Shown piece by piece: positions 53,867 to 64,000 of a DNA stretch of 64,000 nucleotides. Each line of letters begins with the position of its first letter. The stretch's first letter is position 1. The notes under the pieces are model-generated. The model worked only from the letters and a program-made list of their open reading frames with translations. It was not told the origin of the DNA and searched no databases. Source of the stretch: Anaerorudis cellulosivorans (GTDB lineage Bacteria > Bacteroidota > Bacteroidia > Bacteroidales > Dysgonomonadaceae); NCBI RefSeq assembly GCF_025943985.1, contig NZ_JAPCWE010000013.1:1-64000 (forward strand), in the 5' to 3' direction. A program made the translations under genes and the position numbers.

Positions 53867-55180
53867 TTATTTTTCTCTGAAAAACAAATGAATGGGAGTG
53901 CCTGTCAAGTTCCAGTTTTCACGCATTTGGTTCTCAAGAAATCGCTTATAAGGCTCTTTAACCCATTGTGGAAGGTTACAGAAAAACACAAACGACGGTA
54001 TTTGTGTATTGGGCAACTGGGTAATATATTTGATTTTGATGTATTTCCCCTTATTTGAGGGTGGTGGCGTTCTTTCAATGATCGGGAGTAACACTTCATT
54101 GAGTTTTGCCGTGGGTATTTTTTGTTTTCTGTTCCGATAAACCTCTTTTGAAGCCTCCATTACTTTGAGCAAACGCTGTTTGGAAAGCGCAGAACCAAAA
54201 ATAACGGGAAAATCGGTAAAGGGGGCTAACCGTTGCCTAATGGCATTTTCATATTCCTTATGAAGTTTACTGTCTTTCTCTTCAATCAAATCCCATTTAT
54301 TCACAAAGACCACCAGCCCTTTTTTGTTTTTTTGAATAAGCGAAAAAATACTCAAGTCTTGACTCTCGATTCCCCGCTCAGCATCGATCATCAGAATGCA
54401 GACATCGGCATTTTCGATGACCCGGATTGAGCGGATCACCGAAAAATATTCGGGCCCTTCGTTCACCTTTCCCTTTTTGCGAATACCTGCCGTATCGATG
54501 AGGTAAAAATCCATACCGAATTTATTGTAACGGGTATAAATGGAATCGCGTGTCGTACCTGCAATATGGGTAACAATGTTGCGTTCTTCGCCTATCAGTG
54601 CGTTCACGAACGAGGATTTTCCGACATTCGGCCGACCCACTACAGCAATTTTGGGTATGTCCGTCACATCTTCCTCTTCTCCCCCCTCTTCCAATAAAGT
54701 AAGAATATGATCCAGCAAGTCACCCGTTCCGGAACCGTTGATGGACGAAACACTAAACGGATCACCCAACCCGAGAGCATAAAATTCGGCCGATTGATAC
54801 CCAAACTCAAAATTGTCGGCTTTGTTGGAAACCACCACTACCGGTTTATTTGATCGCCTCAGCATATTGGCAATTTCTGTATCTAAATCGGTAATGCCAT
54901 TTCTCACATCCACCACAAAAAGAATGACATCGGCCTCTTCTACTGCAATGTTGACCTGCTTGTTGATCTCATCCTCCAATATATCGTCGGAATTCACAAT
55001 CCAACCACCGGTATCTACCAACGAAAATTCACGTCCGTTCCAAAAAACTTTCCCGTATTGGCGATCACGTGTAGTGCCGGCAATTTCTGTTACAATAGCC
55101 TGTCGACTCTGAGTCAATCGGTTGAATAACGTCGATTTTCCGACATTGGGGCGTCCTACAATAGCAACTAATTTTTTCAT
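53867..55180 (-). CDS. der: ribosome biogenesis GTPase Der
   Basis: Der (EngA) has two GTPase domains in tandem, needed for 50S assembly. In the 437-residue protein domain 1 has [12 protein letters not shown] (8-19), DTGG and SNKAD; domain 2 has [12 protein letters not shown] (near 182-193), DTAG and NKWD; a KH-like domain follows ([24 protein letters not shown]). It lies 42 bases after era, a typical Bacteroidota pair. Confidence 0.97.
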   Translation of the reverse strand: MKKLVAIVGRPNVGKSTLFNRLTQSRQAIVTEIAGTTRDRQYGKVFWNGREFSLVDTGGWIVNSDDILEDEINKQVNIAVEEADVILFVVDVRNGITDLDTEIANMLRRSNKPVVVVSNKADNFEFGYQSAEFYALGLGDPFSVSSINGSGTGDLLDHILTLLEEGGEEEDVTDIPKIAVVGRPNVGKSSFVNALIGEERNIVTHIAGTTRDSIYTRYNKFGMDFYLIDTAGIRKKGKVNEGPEYFSVIRSIRVIENADVCILMIDAERGIESQDLSIFSLIQKNKKGLVVFVNKWDLIEEKDSKLHKEYENAIRQRLAPFTDFPVIFGSALSKQRLLKVMEASKEVYRNRKQKIPTAKLNEVLLPIIERTPPPSNKGKYIKIKYITQLPNTQIPSFVFFCNLPQWVKEPYKRFLENQMRENWNLTGTPIHLFFREK

Positions 55181-55222
55181 ACTTCTTTTCTCAAAAGGAG
55201 GTGTGTTATCTCCAAAAATCCA

Positions 55223-56116
55223 TCAATCCAATTTGTAACCTAATGACCGCAATATTCTTTCGTTGTTTCTCCAATCTTTTTCAACCTTTACAAAAAGCTG
55301 CAGGTAAACTCTCTTTTCAAAAAAGCGTTCGATATCTTTACGCGCCATCGTACCCAGCTTTTTCAAGGCTTCGCCCTTATGCCCGATTATGATTCCCTTC
55401 TGAGAATCGCGCTCCACCCATATCACGGCACGGATACGGATGATATCGTTTTCTTCCTTAAATTCTTCCACCAACACCTCCAACGAATAGGGCACTTCCT
55501 TCTGATACAGCATCAAGGCTTTCTCCCGAATAATTTCCGAAACAAAAAAGCGCGCGGGTCTGTCGGTCAAGGCGTCTTTTTCGAAATAGGGAGGCGATTC
55601 GGGCAAAAGTTCCACTATTCGTTTCTTGATTTCCTCTATCCCGAAATTGTTTAATGCCGAAACCGGATAAATTTCAGCTTTGGGCAACAATTCATGCCAT
55701 TGATCCACCAGCTTTTCCAGTTCTGTCTGATTCGTAAGATCGATCTTATTGATGAGCAACAGCACAGGAATATCCATTTGTCGTACACGTTGCAGAAAAT
55801 CATCGTTTTTATCGATCGTTTCCACCACATCGGTAACATATAGCAACACATCCGCATCATCCAAAGCCGAAAGCGAAAAAGACAGCATCTGCTCCTGCAG
55901 TTTATAATTGGGTCGAAGCACACCCGGCGTATCGGAATAAACCACCTGATATTCCGGTGTATTCACAATGCCGATGATGCGATGTCGCGTGGTTTGCGAT
56001 TTCGAAGTAATGATGGAAAGTTTTTCTCCTACCAATAAATTCATAAGTGTGGATTTACCCACATTAGGATTCCCGACAATATTGACGAAACCCGATCGAT
56101 GTTTATTTTCTGTCAT
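55223..56116 (-). CDS. era: GTPase Era
   Basis: Era binds the 3' end of 16S rRNA and links ribosome maturation to growth. The 297-residue protein has [12 protein letters not shown] (15-26), DTPGV, NKID near 125-128 and a KH domain near 205-285 with the GIIIGHKGEALKKLGTMARKDIE motif. der follows after 42 bases and the esterase gene precedes it by eight bases. Confidence 0.97.
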   Translation of the reverse strand: MTENKHRSGFVNIVGNPNVGKSTLMNLLVGEKLSIITSKSQTTRHRIIGIVNTPEYQVVYSDTPGVLRPNYKLQEQMLSFSLSALDDADVLLYVTDVVETIDKNDDFLQRVRQMDIPVLLLINKIDLTNQTELEKLVDQWHELLPKAEIYPVSALNNFGIEEIKKRIVELLPESPPYFEKDALTDRPARFFVSEIIREKALMLYQKEVPYSLEVLVEEFKEENDIIRIRAVIWVERDSQKGIIIGHKGEALKKLGTMARKDIERFFEKRVYLQLFVKVEKDWRNNERILRSLGYKLD

Positions 56117-56124
56117 TCAATATA

Positions 56125-57696
56125 TTAAAAATGCACATTCCTTAAATACAGATAGCGATCGCGATGTTGCTCTTTTTGTAACCGGGTGTTGCTGCCAATG
56201 ATCATCACATCGGCCGGTTGGTTTGGTCTGACAGGCAACCAAACAGGAACGCCGAAACCATTTGGATTGCCTTTTTTGATAAAATGGGCAAAAAACAATT
56301 GCGAGAGGGTCGAAACAAAATAATCTTCCGATTGCCAATCATAAACGTCGTTAACCGGCAAATTACCCAACACATATTCGATTTCGGCTGAATGAACCGC
56401 TCCTTTAATCAACGGGTCGTCGCCGGTTTTTGCATTTTTGTAACCCGGACGGGGATGAACAAAATAATAGCGATATACCTTTTTATCCCCGGTTTGTGCG
56501 TGGATGTCCGACCAATTCCATGTTCCGTAACCGATAAACATATCACCGGCCAAATCCGTGGCAACCTGAGCAACTTCCTCATCGGAATTGGCTTTATAAA
56601 CCTTCAATAACCCTTCTGCAATATCGGGATAACGTTGTCTTACAGCTTTTTCATAATTTTCTACCGTAACCTCTTCGTTTCCCAGTAGCGCTTTATAATG
56701 GCCCTCCATTGAATTCCAACCCACGAGCAGAGGGACATGAGCTTGTTTACCTTTCGAAAAAATGGTTTCCGGTTTTTCCGGGAAAAAATAACCGTCCACA
56801 ATAACCCCAAAGGAGGGAACATCCTTTCGTTGGGTCATTTTCAGCAACCGATCGGCAGGAAGAGTGCGCAGATCGTTCAGATTGCCGGCTCCCACTGCCT
56901 TCTGAAACAAAAGTCCCCGGTTTTCGGCTTCCGCCAAAGAAAGCATCTCCCTGAAGCCCAACAATGAACCGCTTTCTCCTATGGCACCGGCAATCAGATG
57001 GCGCGACAACGGCGAGGCCATCTGTGCACTTACCGAAAATGAGCCGGCCGATTCACCACCGATGGTGATTTTCCCGGGGTCGCCTCCAAAACGGGCTATA
57101 TTGCGTTTAACCCATTGCAAGGCTGCAGCCTGATCGAGCAACCCGTAATTCCCGGAAGCTCGGTGAGGCGATTCCCTTGTCAATTCGGGATGACTGAAAA
57201 ATCCGAATATACCCAGACGATAATTAATCGTTACCGCTATAATACCCTGTCTGGCCATACTTTCACCGTCATAGCGGTATTCCGAACCATCTCCGGCAAT
57301 AAAACCACCGCCGTAAAAATAAACCAGAACGGGAAGTTTTTCCCGGTAGTTTTTCGAAGGAGTCCATACATTCAGATACAAACAATCTTCACTCATCCCG
57401 TTGGATCGGAAACGCATGTCGCTAAAAACCGGCAATTGCATGGCACGCGGACCAAATTGAACCGTTTTTTTAACTCCCCCCCAATTTTTTACGGGTTGTG
57501 GTTCTCTCCAACGCAATTCTCCCACCGGAGGCTGAGCATAAGGAATACCCCTGAAAATCCTAACCCCGGCCTTTTCGAATCCTTCGATGATACCATTTTC
57601 GGTGCTTGCACGAACAAAAACGGTATCGCACTTCTCTTGTGCATAACCCTCAACAAGTATACTTAAAAGGGTTGCTATTAACATTATTTTCTTCAT
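56125..57696 (-). CDS. carboxylesterase type B
   Basis: The 523-residue secreted enzyme has a signal peptide (cleavage near VEGYAQ), the oxyanion loop VYFYGGGFIAGDG, the nucleophile motif GGESAGSFSVSAQ, and the YRYYFVHPRPGYKNAK and GAVHSAEIEYVLGNLP stretches that supply the catalytic acid and histidine environment. It cleaves ester bonds, probably of acylated sugars or lipids in the periplasm; its exact substrate is open. It is the first gene before era and der, an unusual leader for ribosome GTPase genes. Confidence 0.9.
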   Translation of the reverse strand: MKKIMLIATLLSILVEGYAQEKCDTVFVRASTENGIIEGFEKAGVRIFRGIPYAQPPVGELRWREPQPVKNWGGVKKTVQFGPRAMQLPVFSDMRFRSNGMSEDCLYLNVWTPSKNYREKLPVLVYFYGGGFIAGDGSEYRYDGESMARQGIIAVTINYRLGIFGFFSHPELTRESPHRASGNYGLLDQAAALQWVKRNIARFGGDPGKITIGGESAGSFSVSAQMASPLSRHLIAGAIGESGSLLGFREMLSLAEAENRGLLFQKAVGAGNLNDLRTLPADRLLKMTQRKDVPSFGVIVDGYFFPEKPETIFSKGKQAHVPLLVGWNSMEGHYKALLGNEEVTVENYEKAVRQRYPDIAEGLLKVYKANSDEEVAQVATDLAGDMFIGYGTWNWSDIHAQTGDKKVYRYYFVHPRPGYKNAKTGDDPLIKGAVHSAEIEYVLGNLPVNDVYDWQSEDYFVSTLSQLFFAHFIKKGNPNGFGVPVWLPVRPNQPADVMIIGSNTRLQKEQHRDRYLYLRNVHF

Positions 57697-57723
57697 CGAA
57701 AGGTATTAGTTTTTTCTCGTTTG

Positions 57724-57755
57724 CAAAAATAAAAAATATAAGCCGTTTTTCCAAA
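57724..57755 (-). promoter_or_regulatory. promoter of the esterase-era-der operon
   Basis: The minus strand has -33 TTTG (57755-57752), 20 bases, then -7 TATTTTTG (57731-57724). The esterase ATG is 27 bases downstream. No other consensus promoter was seen before era or der. Confidence 0.6.
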
Positions 57756-57888
57756 TTAATACTTCATTCACCCTGTTTGTACATAACAGGGTTATGTTGG
57801 AGGTAAACTGCCATCGTATAATGGCGGTTTACATTTTCGATTTAAGCATTATTTGCTTTATCTTTTTCGTCAGTTCATGAACATCTTG

Positions 57889-57896
57889 TAATTTTG
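57889..57896 (+). promoter_or_regulatory. -7 box of mdh
   Basis: TAATTTTG matches the -7 consensus; a -33 like TTCG (57866-57869) is 19 bases upstream. The ATG follows after 45 bases. Confidence 0.5.
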
Positions 57897-57941
57897 GTGT
57901 TTTGAAATTGGAAAAATTATTTTTTAATAAATTTTTAAATT

Positions 57942-58940
57942 ATGAACTTTTTAACAAACGAAAAATTAACGATTGTCGGAGCTGCCGGCATGATTGGTTC
58001 CAATATGGCACAAACAGCAGCCATTATGCGACTTTCCTCTAACATCTGCCTGTACGATGTTTATGAACCCGGAGTGGAAGGAGTGTACGAAGAAATGCGT
58101 CATTGTGGATTTGACGACATTGAATTTACCTTTACAACCGATGTAAAAGAAGCTTTTACCAATGCCGGATACATTGTTTCATCGGGAGGTGCTCCACGAA
58201 AAGGAGGAATGACTCGCGAAGATCTGTTGAAAGGAAATGCTCAAATTGCTGCGCAATTGGGTAAAGATATCAAAACCTACTGCAGCGATCTGAAACATCT
58301 CACCGTAATTTTTAATCCAACAGACATCACCGGACTTGTAGCACTTATCCATTCGGGATTAAAACCTACGCAGGTAACCACTCTTGCCGCTCTCGACAGC
58401 ATACGTTTGCAAAGCGAATTAGCCAAATATTTCAAAATAAAACAAAACCAAGTAACCAATGCCCGCACTTACGGCGGACACGGTGAACAAATGGCCGTTT
58501 TTGCATCGACTGCAAAAATTAACGGAACACCTCTTCTCGATCTCATCGGAACGCCTGCCTTGCCGCTCGAAGAATGGGAAGCCCTGAAGCAGCGTGTCAT
58601 CGACGGAGGTGCAAATATCATCCGATTACGCGGACGCTCCTCATTCCAAAGCCCTGCCTATGTATCCACCGAGATGATCCGTGCAGCTATGGGCGGTGAA
58701 GCATTCCGTTGGCCGGCAGGTTGCTATGTCAATAGTTACGGTTTCGAAAAGATTATGATGGCTATGGAAACTACCATTACTAAAGAAGGGGTTACTTATA
58801 GCGAAGTTAAGGGTACGGAAGAAGAAAAAGCCGAATTAATGAAAAGCTACGAACATTTAAAAAACTTGCGGAGCCAAGTTATCGAAATGGGAATTATCCC
58901 GCCACTCGATCAATGGAATACCCTCAATCCAAACTTATAA
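57942..58940 (+). CDS. mdh: malate dehydrogenase
   Basis: The 332-residue NAD-dependent enzyme interconverts malate and oxaloacetate, here probably toward malate on the way to fumarate and succinate in fermentation. It has the NAD loop [13 protein letters not shown] (13-25), [10 protein letters not shown] with the NAD-preferring aspartate, [17 protein letters not shown] and the catalytic [12 protein letters not shown]. The sequence is of the Bacteroidales type, which diverges from classical proteobacterial Mdh. A strong terminator follows. Confidence 0.95.
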   Translation: MNFLTNEKLTIVGAAGMIGSNMAQTAAIMRLSSNICLYDVYEPGVEGVYEEMRHCGFDDIEFTFTTDVKEAFTNAGYIVSSGGAPRKGGMTREDLLKGNAQIAAQLGKDIKTYCSDLKHLTVIFNPTDITGLVALIHSGLKPTQVTTLAALDSIRLQSELAKYFKIKQNQVTNARTYGGHGEQMAVFASTAKINGTPLLDLIGTPALPLEEWEALKQRVIDGGANIIRLRGRSSFQSPAYVSTEMIRAAMGGEAFRWPAGCYVNSYGFEKIMMAMETTITKEGVTYSEVKGTEEEKAELMKSYEHLKNLRSQVIEMGIIPPLDQWNTLNPNL

Positions 58941-58958
58941 AAAAATCGCTCGATACAG

Positions 58959-58993
58959 AAAAAGGAGGGTGCCGCATGTGTACCCTCCTTTTT
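58959..58993. terminator. bidirectional terminator between mdh and hppA
   Basis: AAAAAGGAGGGT (58959-58970) pairs perfectly with ACCCTCCTTTTT (58982-58993) around an 11-base loop. Tracts of A and T on both sides let it stop both convergent genes. Confidence 0.9.
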
Positions 58994-59052
58994 TATCTTG
59001 TAAAACAATATTCAGCATCCGATCGGACACCTCATATCCGGCAAACGTATTT

Positions 59053-61263
59053 TTATCCCAATAAACTCCAGGAAACGGTTAACCCCGCCATAACAATGGA
59101 AACCATGCTCATGAGTTTGATCAAGATATTCAACGACGGACCGGATGTATCCTTGAAAGGATCACCAACAGTATCGCCAACCACAGCAGCCTTGTGCGCA
59201 TCGCTTCCTTTCCCTCCGAGATTGCCCTCTTCGATATATTTCTTCGCATTGTCCCAGGCACCGCCCGAATTAGCCATAAACACCGCCAATACAAATCCCG
59301 AACCGAGTCCGCCTGCCAATAATCCCATCACGCCTGAAACCCCCATCGTAATCCCTACCAATATAGGAATAATAATGGCAAGCAACGAGGGCAACAGCAT
59401 TTCGTGTTGAGCACCTTTGGTAGAAATGGAAACGCACCGGGCATAATCGGGAACGGCTTCGCCGGTGAGAATGCCTTTTATCTCACGAAACTGACGACGC
59501 ACCTCTTCCACCATTTTTTGAGCAGCACGTCCGACAGCATTCATCGTAAGTCCGCAAAACAAAAACGCCATCATCGAACCAATGAAAATCCCCGCCAAAA
59601 CCTTGGGATTCATCAGGGTAACCTGAAAGTAATTCATGAAATCGATCAAACTCGCTTTTGCAACCTCTACCGTGTTGCCATCGGCAAATTCAAGCACTGT
59701 GTCGCCCAATCGCAACAACCCGATTCTGATCTCTTCCATATACGAAGCTAACAGGGCGAGCGCTGTCAATGCCGCAGAACCAATGGCAAACCCCTTACCG
59801 GTAGCCGCTGTGGTATTACCCAATGCATCAAGTGCATCGGTACGTTTACGCACCTCAGGCTCCAAACCGCACATTTCTGCATTTCCTCCGGCATTATCGG
59901 CAATGGGCCCATAAGCGTCGGTAGCAAGTGTAATTCCTAAAGTAGACAACATACCGACGGCGGCAATGGCTATACCGTATAACCCCATGCCAATATTTTC
60001 AGCCGAAAGCATATTTTTTATGTCAAATCCAAGAGGACTTAAATAAGAAATAAGAATCGCAAAAACTATGGAAACAACCGGAATAACAGTGGAAATCATT
60101 CCCGACCCCATTCCGGAAATGATGACAGTAGCAGGACCCGTTTGCGAACTTTCGGCAATACGCCGGGTGGGTTTATACGAATGAGAGGTAAAATATTCGG
60201 TTCCCTGACCAATTACAATACCTGCCAACAAACCGGCAATAACCGAAAACGATAAACCGATCCAATTCTCGAATCCGAGTAAAAACAAAATCACGAACGT
60301 AAAAATGGCAATAAAAAAGGCACTGGTGTTCACCCCTCTGTTCAAGGCTTTCATCAACATTTTCATGTCGGCATCTTCCTTGGTCCTCACCAAAAAAATG
60401 CCGAATATAGATAAAAAGACGCCAACCGCTGCAATAATCATGGGGGCAAATACGGCTTTTTGCTGCATAGCCGGATTCGATATAAAAGCCGAAGCGCCAA
60501 GAGCTGCCGTAGAGAGAATCGAACCGCAATACGATTCATAAAGATCGGCTCCCATTCCGGCTACATCACCCACATTATCACCCACATTATCGGCAATGGT
60601 TGCCGGATTTCGGGGATCGTCTTCCGGGATGCCCGCTTCAACCTTCCCAACCAAATCGGCACCAACATCGGCAGCCTTTGTATAAATGCCACCGCCTACA
60701 CGGGCAAACAAAGCCTGTGTAGAAGCACCCATCCCGAAGGTCAGCATGGTGGTGGTAATCATAATGAGTTTGTGGCCTGTATCGGCATTCTCTATAAAAT
60801 GGTCGAGAATCAGATACCACACCGAAATATCCAACAAAGCAAGACCCACTACCACAAGACCCATCACGGCTCCCGAACGAAAAGCAATCTGCAAACCTTT
60901 ATTCAACGATTTCCTTGCTGCATTTGTCGTGCGAGCCGAAGCATACGTAGCCGTTTTCATTCCGAAAAATCCGGCCAATCCCGAAAAAAAACCGCCGGTC
61001 AGAAAAGCAAACGGAACCCAATTGTTCTGTAACCCAAAATAGGCCATTACAGAAAAAATTAAAACCAATACCGCAAAAACAAGGGCTACCACCTTGTATT
61101 GCTGCTTAAGATACGACATTGCCCCTTCTCGAACATATTGGGCAATGGTTTTCATTTTTTCCGTTCCTTCGCTTTCGCGCATCATTCTTTTAAAAAAATA
61201 GAAAGCAAACCCCAACGCAAACAAAGAAGCCAATGGAACGACGTAGAAATAATTCATAGACAT
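59053..61263 (-). CDS. hppA: membrane-bound ion-translocating pyrophosphatase
   Basis: This 736-residue protein with about 16 membrane helices uses pyrophosphate hydrolysis to pump ions. The [13 protein letters not shown] substrate-binding motif near 199-211, [20 protein letters not shown] near 227-246, and [22 protein letters not shown] near 699-720 are fully conserved. In the [10 protein letters not shown] segment the position occupied by lysine in potassium-independent enzymes is alanine, marking it as potassium-dependent. That class includes sodium pumps as well as proton pumps. It probably builds a sodium or proton gradient from waste pyrophosphate. Confidence 0.95.
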   Translation of the reverse strand: MSMNYFYVVPLASLFALGFAFYFFKRMMRESEGTEKMKTIAQYVREGAMSYLKQQYKVVALVFAVLVLIFSVMAYFGLQNNWVPFAFLTGGFFSGLAGFFGMKTATYASARTTNAARKSLNKGLQIAFRSGAVMGLVVVGLALLDISVWYLILDHFIENADTGHKLIMITTTMLTFGMGASTQALFARVGGGIYTKAADVGADLVGKVEAGIPEDDPRNPATIADNVGDNVGDVAGMGADLYESYCGSILSTAALGASAFISNPAMQQKAVFAPMIIAAVGVFLSIFGIFLVRTKEDADMKMLMKALNRGVNTSAFFIAIFTFVILFLLGFENWIGLSFSVIAGLLAGIVIGQGTEYFTSHSYKPTRRIAESSQTGPATVIISGMGSGMISTVIPVVSIVFAILISYLSPLGFDIKNMLSAENIGMGLYGIAIAAVGMLSTLGITLATDAYGPIADNAGGNAEMCGLEPEVRKRTDALDALGNTTAATGKGFAIGSAALTALALLASYMEEIRIGLLRLGDTVLEFADGNTVEVAKASLIDFMNYFQVTLMNPKVLAGIFIGSMMAFLFCGLTMNAVGRAAQKMVEEVRRQFREIKGILTGEAVPDYARCVSISTKGAQHEMLLPSLLAIIIPILVGITMGVSGVMGLLAGGLGSGFVLAVFMANSGGAWDNAKKYIEEGNLGGKGSDAHKAAVVGDTVGDPFKDTSGPSLNILIKLMSMVSIVMAGLTVSWSLLG

Positions 61264-61327
61264 TTAGTTTTTAAAATTCCGGCTTAACAATACATTTAAA
61301 TCGGCTACAAAGTTGCATAAAATATTC

Positions 61328-61335
61328 CAAAAATA
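61328..61335 (-). promoter_or_regulatory. -7 box of hppA
   Basis: The minus strand reads TATTTTTG, a -7 consensus match, 64 bases upstream of the hppA ATG. No -33 element at the right distance was seen. Confidence 0.3.
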
Positions 61336-61409
61336 TGCACAAAAATTAAAGAACAGCGACGAATAAAAAGTAAAAATCGATTTTTTTATTTTTTTGTCAG
61401 GATATTTAT

Positions 61410-61417
61410 TATTTTTG
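61410..61417 (+). promoter_or_regulatory. -7 box of the ROK regulator
   Basis: TATTTTTG lies 59 bases upstream of the ATG. No well-placed -33 element accompanies it. Confidence 0.3.
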
Positions 61418-61476
61418 TATGTTTTCGATAATCAATCCGTCATTTATAAAAAGGATTACAATTTAATCACAATAAT

Positions 61477-62682
61477 ATGGGAAAGAAATTTTTTATCAGC
61501 AACGACAAAAACCCGAAAAATGTGCAAATAAAAAAAGATATCATTAACCATTTCATTGCAAATGGCAACGATACGATTGCAGAACTCTCCAAAGAATTGG
61601 ATTTAAGCGTACCCACCGTTACCAAATTCATCGGAGAATTGATGGACCAGGGGTTAATTTGCGAGTACGGCAAGATGCAAACGACGGGCGGTCGTTATCC
61701 CAATGTTTACGGCTTAAACCCGACTTCCGTATATTTTGTGGGTGTCGATATGACGCGCCATCATCTGAATATTGCGCTCATGGATTTTAAAGGCGATATC
61801 GTGCAAAGTCAAATGGGCATTCCTTTTACCTATGAAAATACATCCGAAGCGTTTGATGCCCTGTGCAATCACATTCAAAACTTTATCGACCAAACGGGCG
61901 AACTTAAAGAAAAAATCTACAGCATCAACCTCAATATTTCGGGACGTGTAAATCCCGAATCGGGTTACAGCTACAGCAGTTTCTATTTCAGCGAACAACC
62001 TGTCACCGAAATCCTTTCAACGAAACTTAATTTTAAAGTAGGTATCGATAACGATACCCGGGCAATGGCCTATGGCGAATATATGAAAGGGGTTGTGGAA
62101 GGAGAAAAGCAGGTAATCTTCGTTAACATAAGTTGGGGATTGGGGATCGGCATCATTATCGACGGAAAATTGTACTACGGAAAATCGGGTTTTTCGGGAG
62201 AATTCGGACATTTTCCTGCATTCGACAATGAAATTCTTTGCCATTGCGGGAAAAAAGGCTGTCTGGAAACGGAAACGGCAGGAGTAGCCATCCACCGTAT
62301 GATTTTGGAACGAATCAACAACGGCGAATCCTCCATTCTTACCGAAAAAGTAAAAGATTTGAACCATCTCACGCTTACCGATATCATCAACGCCACCAAC
62401 ATGGAAGATCCGCTATGCATAGAAATTGTGGAGCAAGTGGGATATAAGCTCGGGAAATACATTGCAGGTCTTATCAATATCTTTAATCCCGAATTGGTTA
62501 TAATAGGCGGTCAGGTTTCCGAAACCGAAGGATTCATCATGTTACCTATCCGCAGTGCGGTACGCAAATATTCGCTAAGTCTGGTAAATAAAGATACGCG
62601 CATTGTAAGCTCCAAGCTGAAACAAAAAGCCGGAATTATTGGCGCCTGCATGATAGCACGAAGCCGATTATTCGAACAATAA
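61477..62682 (+). CDS. ROK family transcriptional regulator
   Basis: The 401-residue protein has an N-terminal winged helix (NDTIAELSKELDLSVPTVTKFIGELMDQGLI near 29-59) and a sugar-kinase-like ROK domain: GVDMTRHHLNIALMDFKG, IFVNISWGLGIGIIIDGKLYYG with the GFSGEFGHF site, and the zinc motif CHCGKKGCLETE near 256-267. NagC/Mlc-type regulators bind sugars or sugar phosphates. The kinase catalytic aspartate is replaced in many such regulators; here GIDNDTRAMAYGE retains a D. Target genes are not evident; metY follows on the same strand. Confidence 0.92.
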   Translation: MGKKFFISNDKNPKNVQIKKDIINHFIANGNDTIAELSKELDLSVPTVTKFIGELMDQGLICEYGKMQTTGGRYPNVYGLNPTSVYFVGVDMTRHHLNIALMDFKGDIVQSQMGIPFTYENTSEAFDALCNHIQNFIDQTGELKEKIYSINLNISGRVNPESGYSYSSFYFSEQPVTEILSTKLNFKVGIDNDTRAMAYGEYMKGVVEGEKQVIFVNISWGLGIGIIIDGKLYYGKSGFSGEFGHFPAFDNEILCHCGKKGCLETETAGVAIHRMILERINNGESSILTEKVKDLNHLTLTDIINATNMEDPLCIEIVEQVGYKLGKYIAGLINIFNPELVIIGGQVSETEGFIMLPIRSAVRKYSLSLVNKDTRIVSSKLKQKAGIIGACMIARSRLFEQ

Positions 62683-62699
62683 ACCCGCTTTTATTGTTC
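62674..62699. terminator. perfect hairpin on the ROK stop codon
   Basis: GAACAATAAA (62674-62683) pairs perfectly with TTTATTGTTC (62690-62699) around a six-base loop and includes the TAA stop. It may end the ROK transcript or act as an attenuator before metY, but no long T run follows. Confidence 0.4.
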
Positions 62700-62753
62700 A
62701 TATCCGAACGGTTTTTCTTTCGCAAATCAGCGTTTGAATTTAATTTTACGTAA

Positions 62754-64000
<1,247 letters not shown>

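Overview
The window looks like chromosomal DNA from an anaerobic member of the Bacteroidota, most likely order Bacteroidales. The support is direct: several promoters have the Bacteroidota form (a -33 TTTG/TTG and a -7 TAnnTTTG about 20 bases apart), a BACON-domain lipoprotein and gldH are present, families largely confined to this phylum occur (DUF4290, DUF4199, DUF4834, DUF4348), and the cell-shape operon is led by purH. A flavodiiron protein and a pyrophosphate-driven ion pump of the potassium-dependent type fit an anaerobic life. I cannot name the genus. No rRNA, tRNA, intact insertion sequence, prophage or CRISPR array was seen. Most of the window is housekeeping DNA.

Layout. 1-3300: a possible gene tail, a BACON lipoprotein, and a restriction-modification island in which a Vsr-type mismatch endonuclease is fused in frame to a cytosine-C5 methyltransferase, followed with a one-base overlap by the probable restriction enzyme. 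3400-7560: a translationally coupled trio (stress-protein-like, TPR, ZIP metal transporter) and a probable gene remnant. 7600-14040: a HIT-like phosphorylase, an AlaX-type editing protein with MtgA, a macro-like protein, a DUF1080 lipoprotein fragment, an OprP-type porin, an alkyl-DNA alkyltransferase, ApbE and a nitroreductase. 14080-19530: a membrane glycosyltransferase, DUF4199, then fakA-fakB-plsY, which together make a complete route from free fatty acid to lysophosphatidate, and a DUF4375 protein. 19650-21800: DUF1015, an Lrp regulator and a small membrane protein.

21850-29530, all on the minus strand: alpha-L-fucosidase, an unknown secreted protein, glucosamine-6-phosphate deaminase, flavodiiron protein, Lgt, a bacterial eRF1-like (baeRF) protein and a rhomboid protease. 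29620-34290: a three-gene glycogen operon (GH133 debranching enzyme, GT4, GH57) with its own promoter. 34290-42860: a nine-gene minus-strand run (GH73-LysM, DUF4290, rimM, dxr, rseP, metF, holB, ricT, gldH). 42890-53590: cytidine deaminase, a DUF4348 lipoprotein, the purH-mreB-mreC-mreD-mrdA-rodA elongation operon, and a protein with five DUF349 repeats. 53860-64000: esterase-era-der, malate dehydrogenase, the membrane pyrophosphatase, a ROK regulator and the first 415 codons of an O-acetylhomoserine sulfhydrylase cut by the window edge.

The most interesting points are the Vsr-methyltransferase fusion with its restriction partner, the self-contained fakA-fakB-plsY unit, the baeRF protein, the coupled stress/TPR/ZIP operon, and a possible dispersed repeat that seems to have extended the alkyltransferase reading frame. 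All functions are inferred by reading motifs; no database search was possible.
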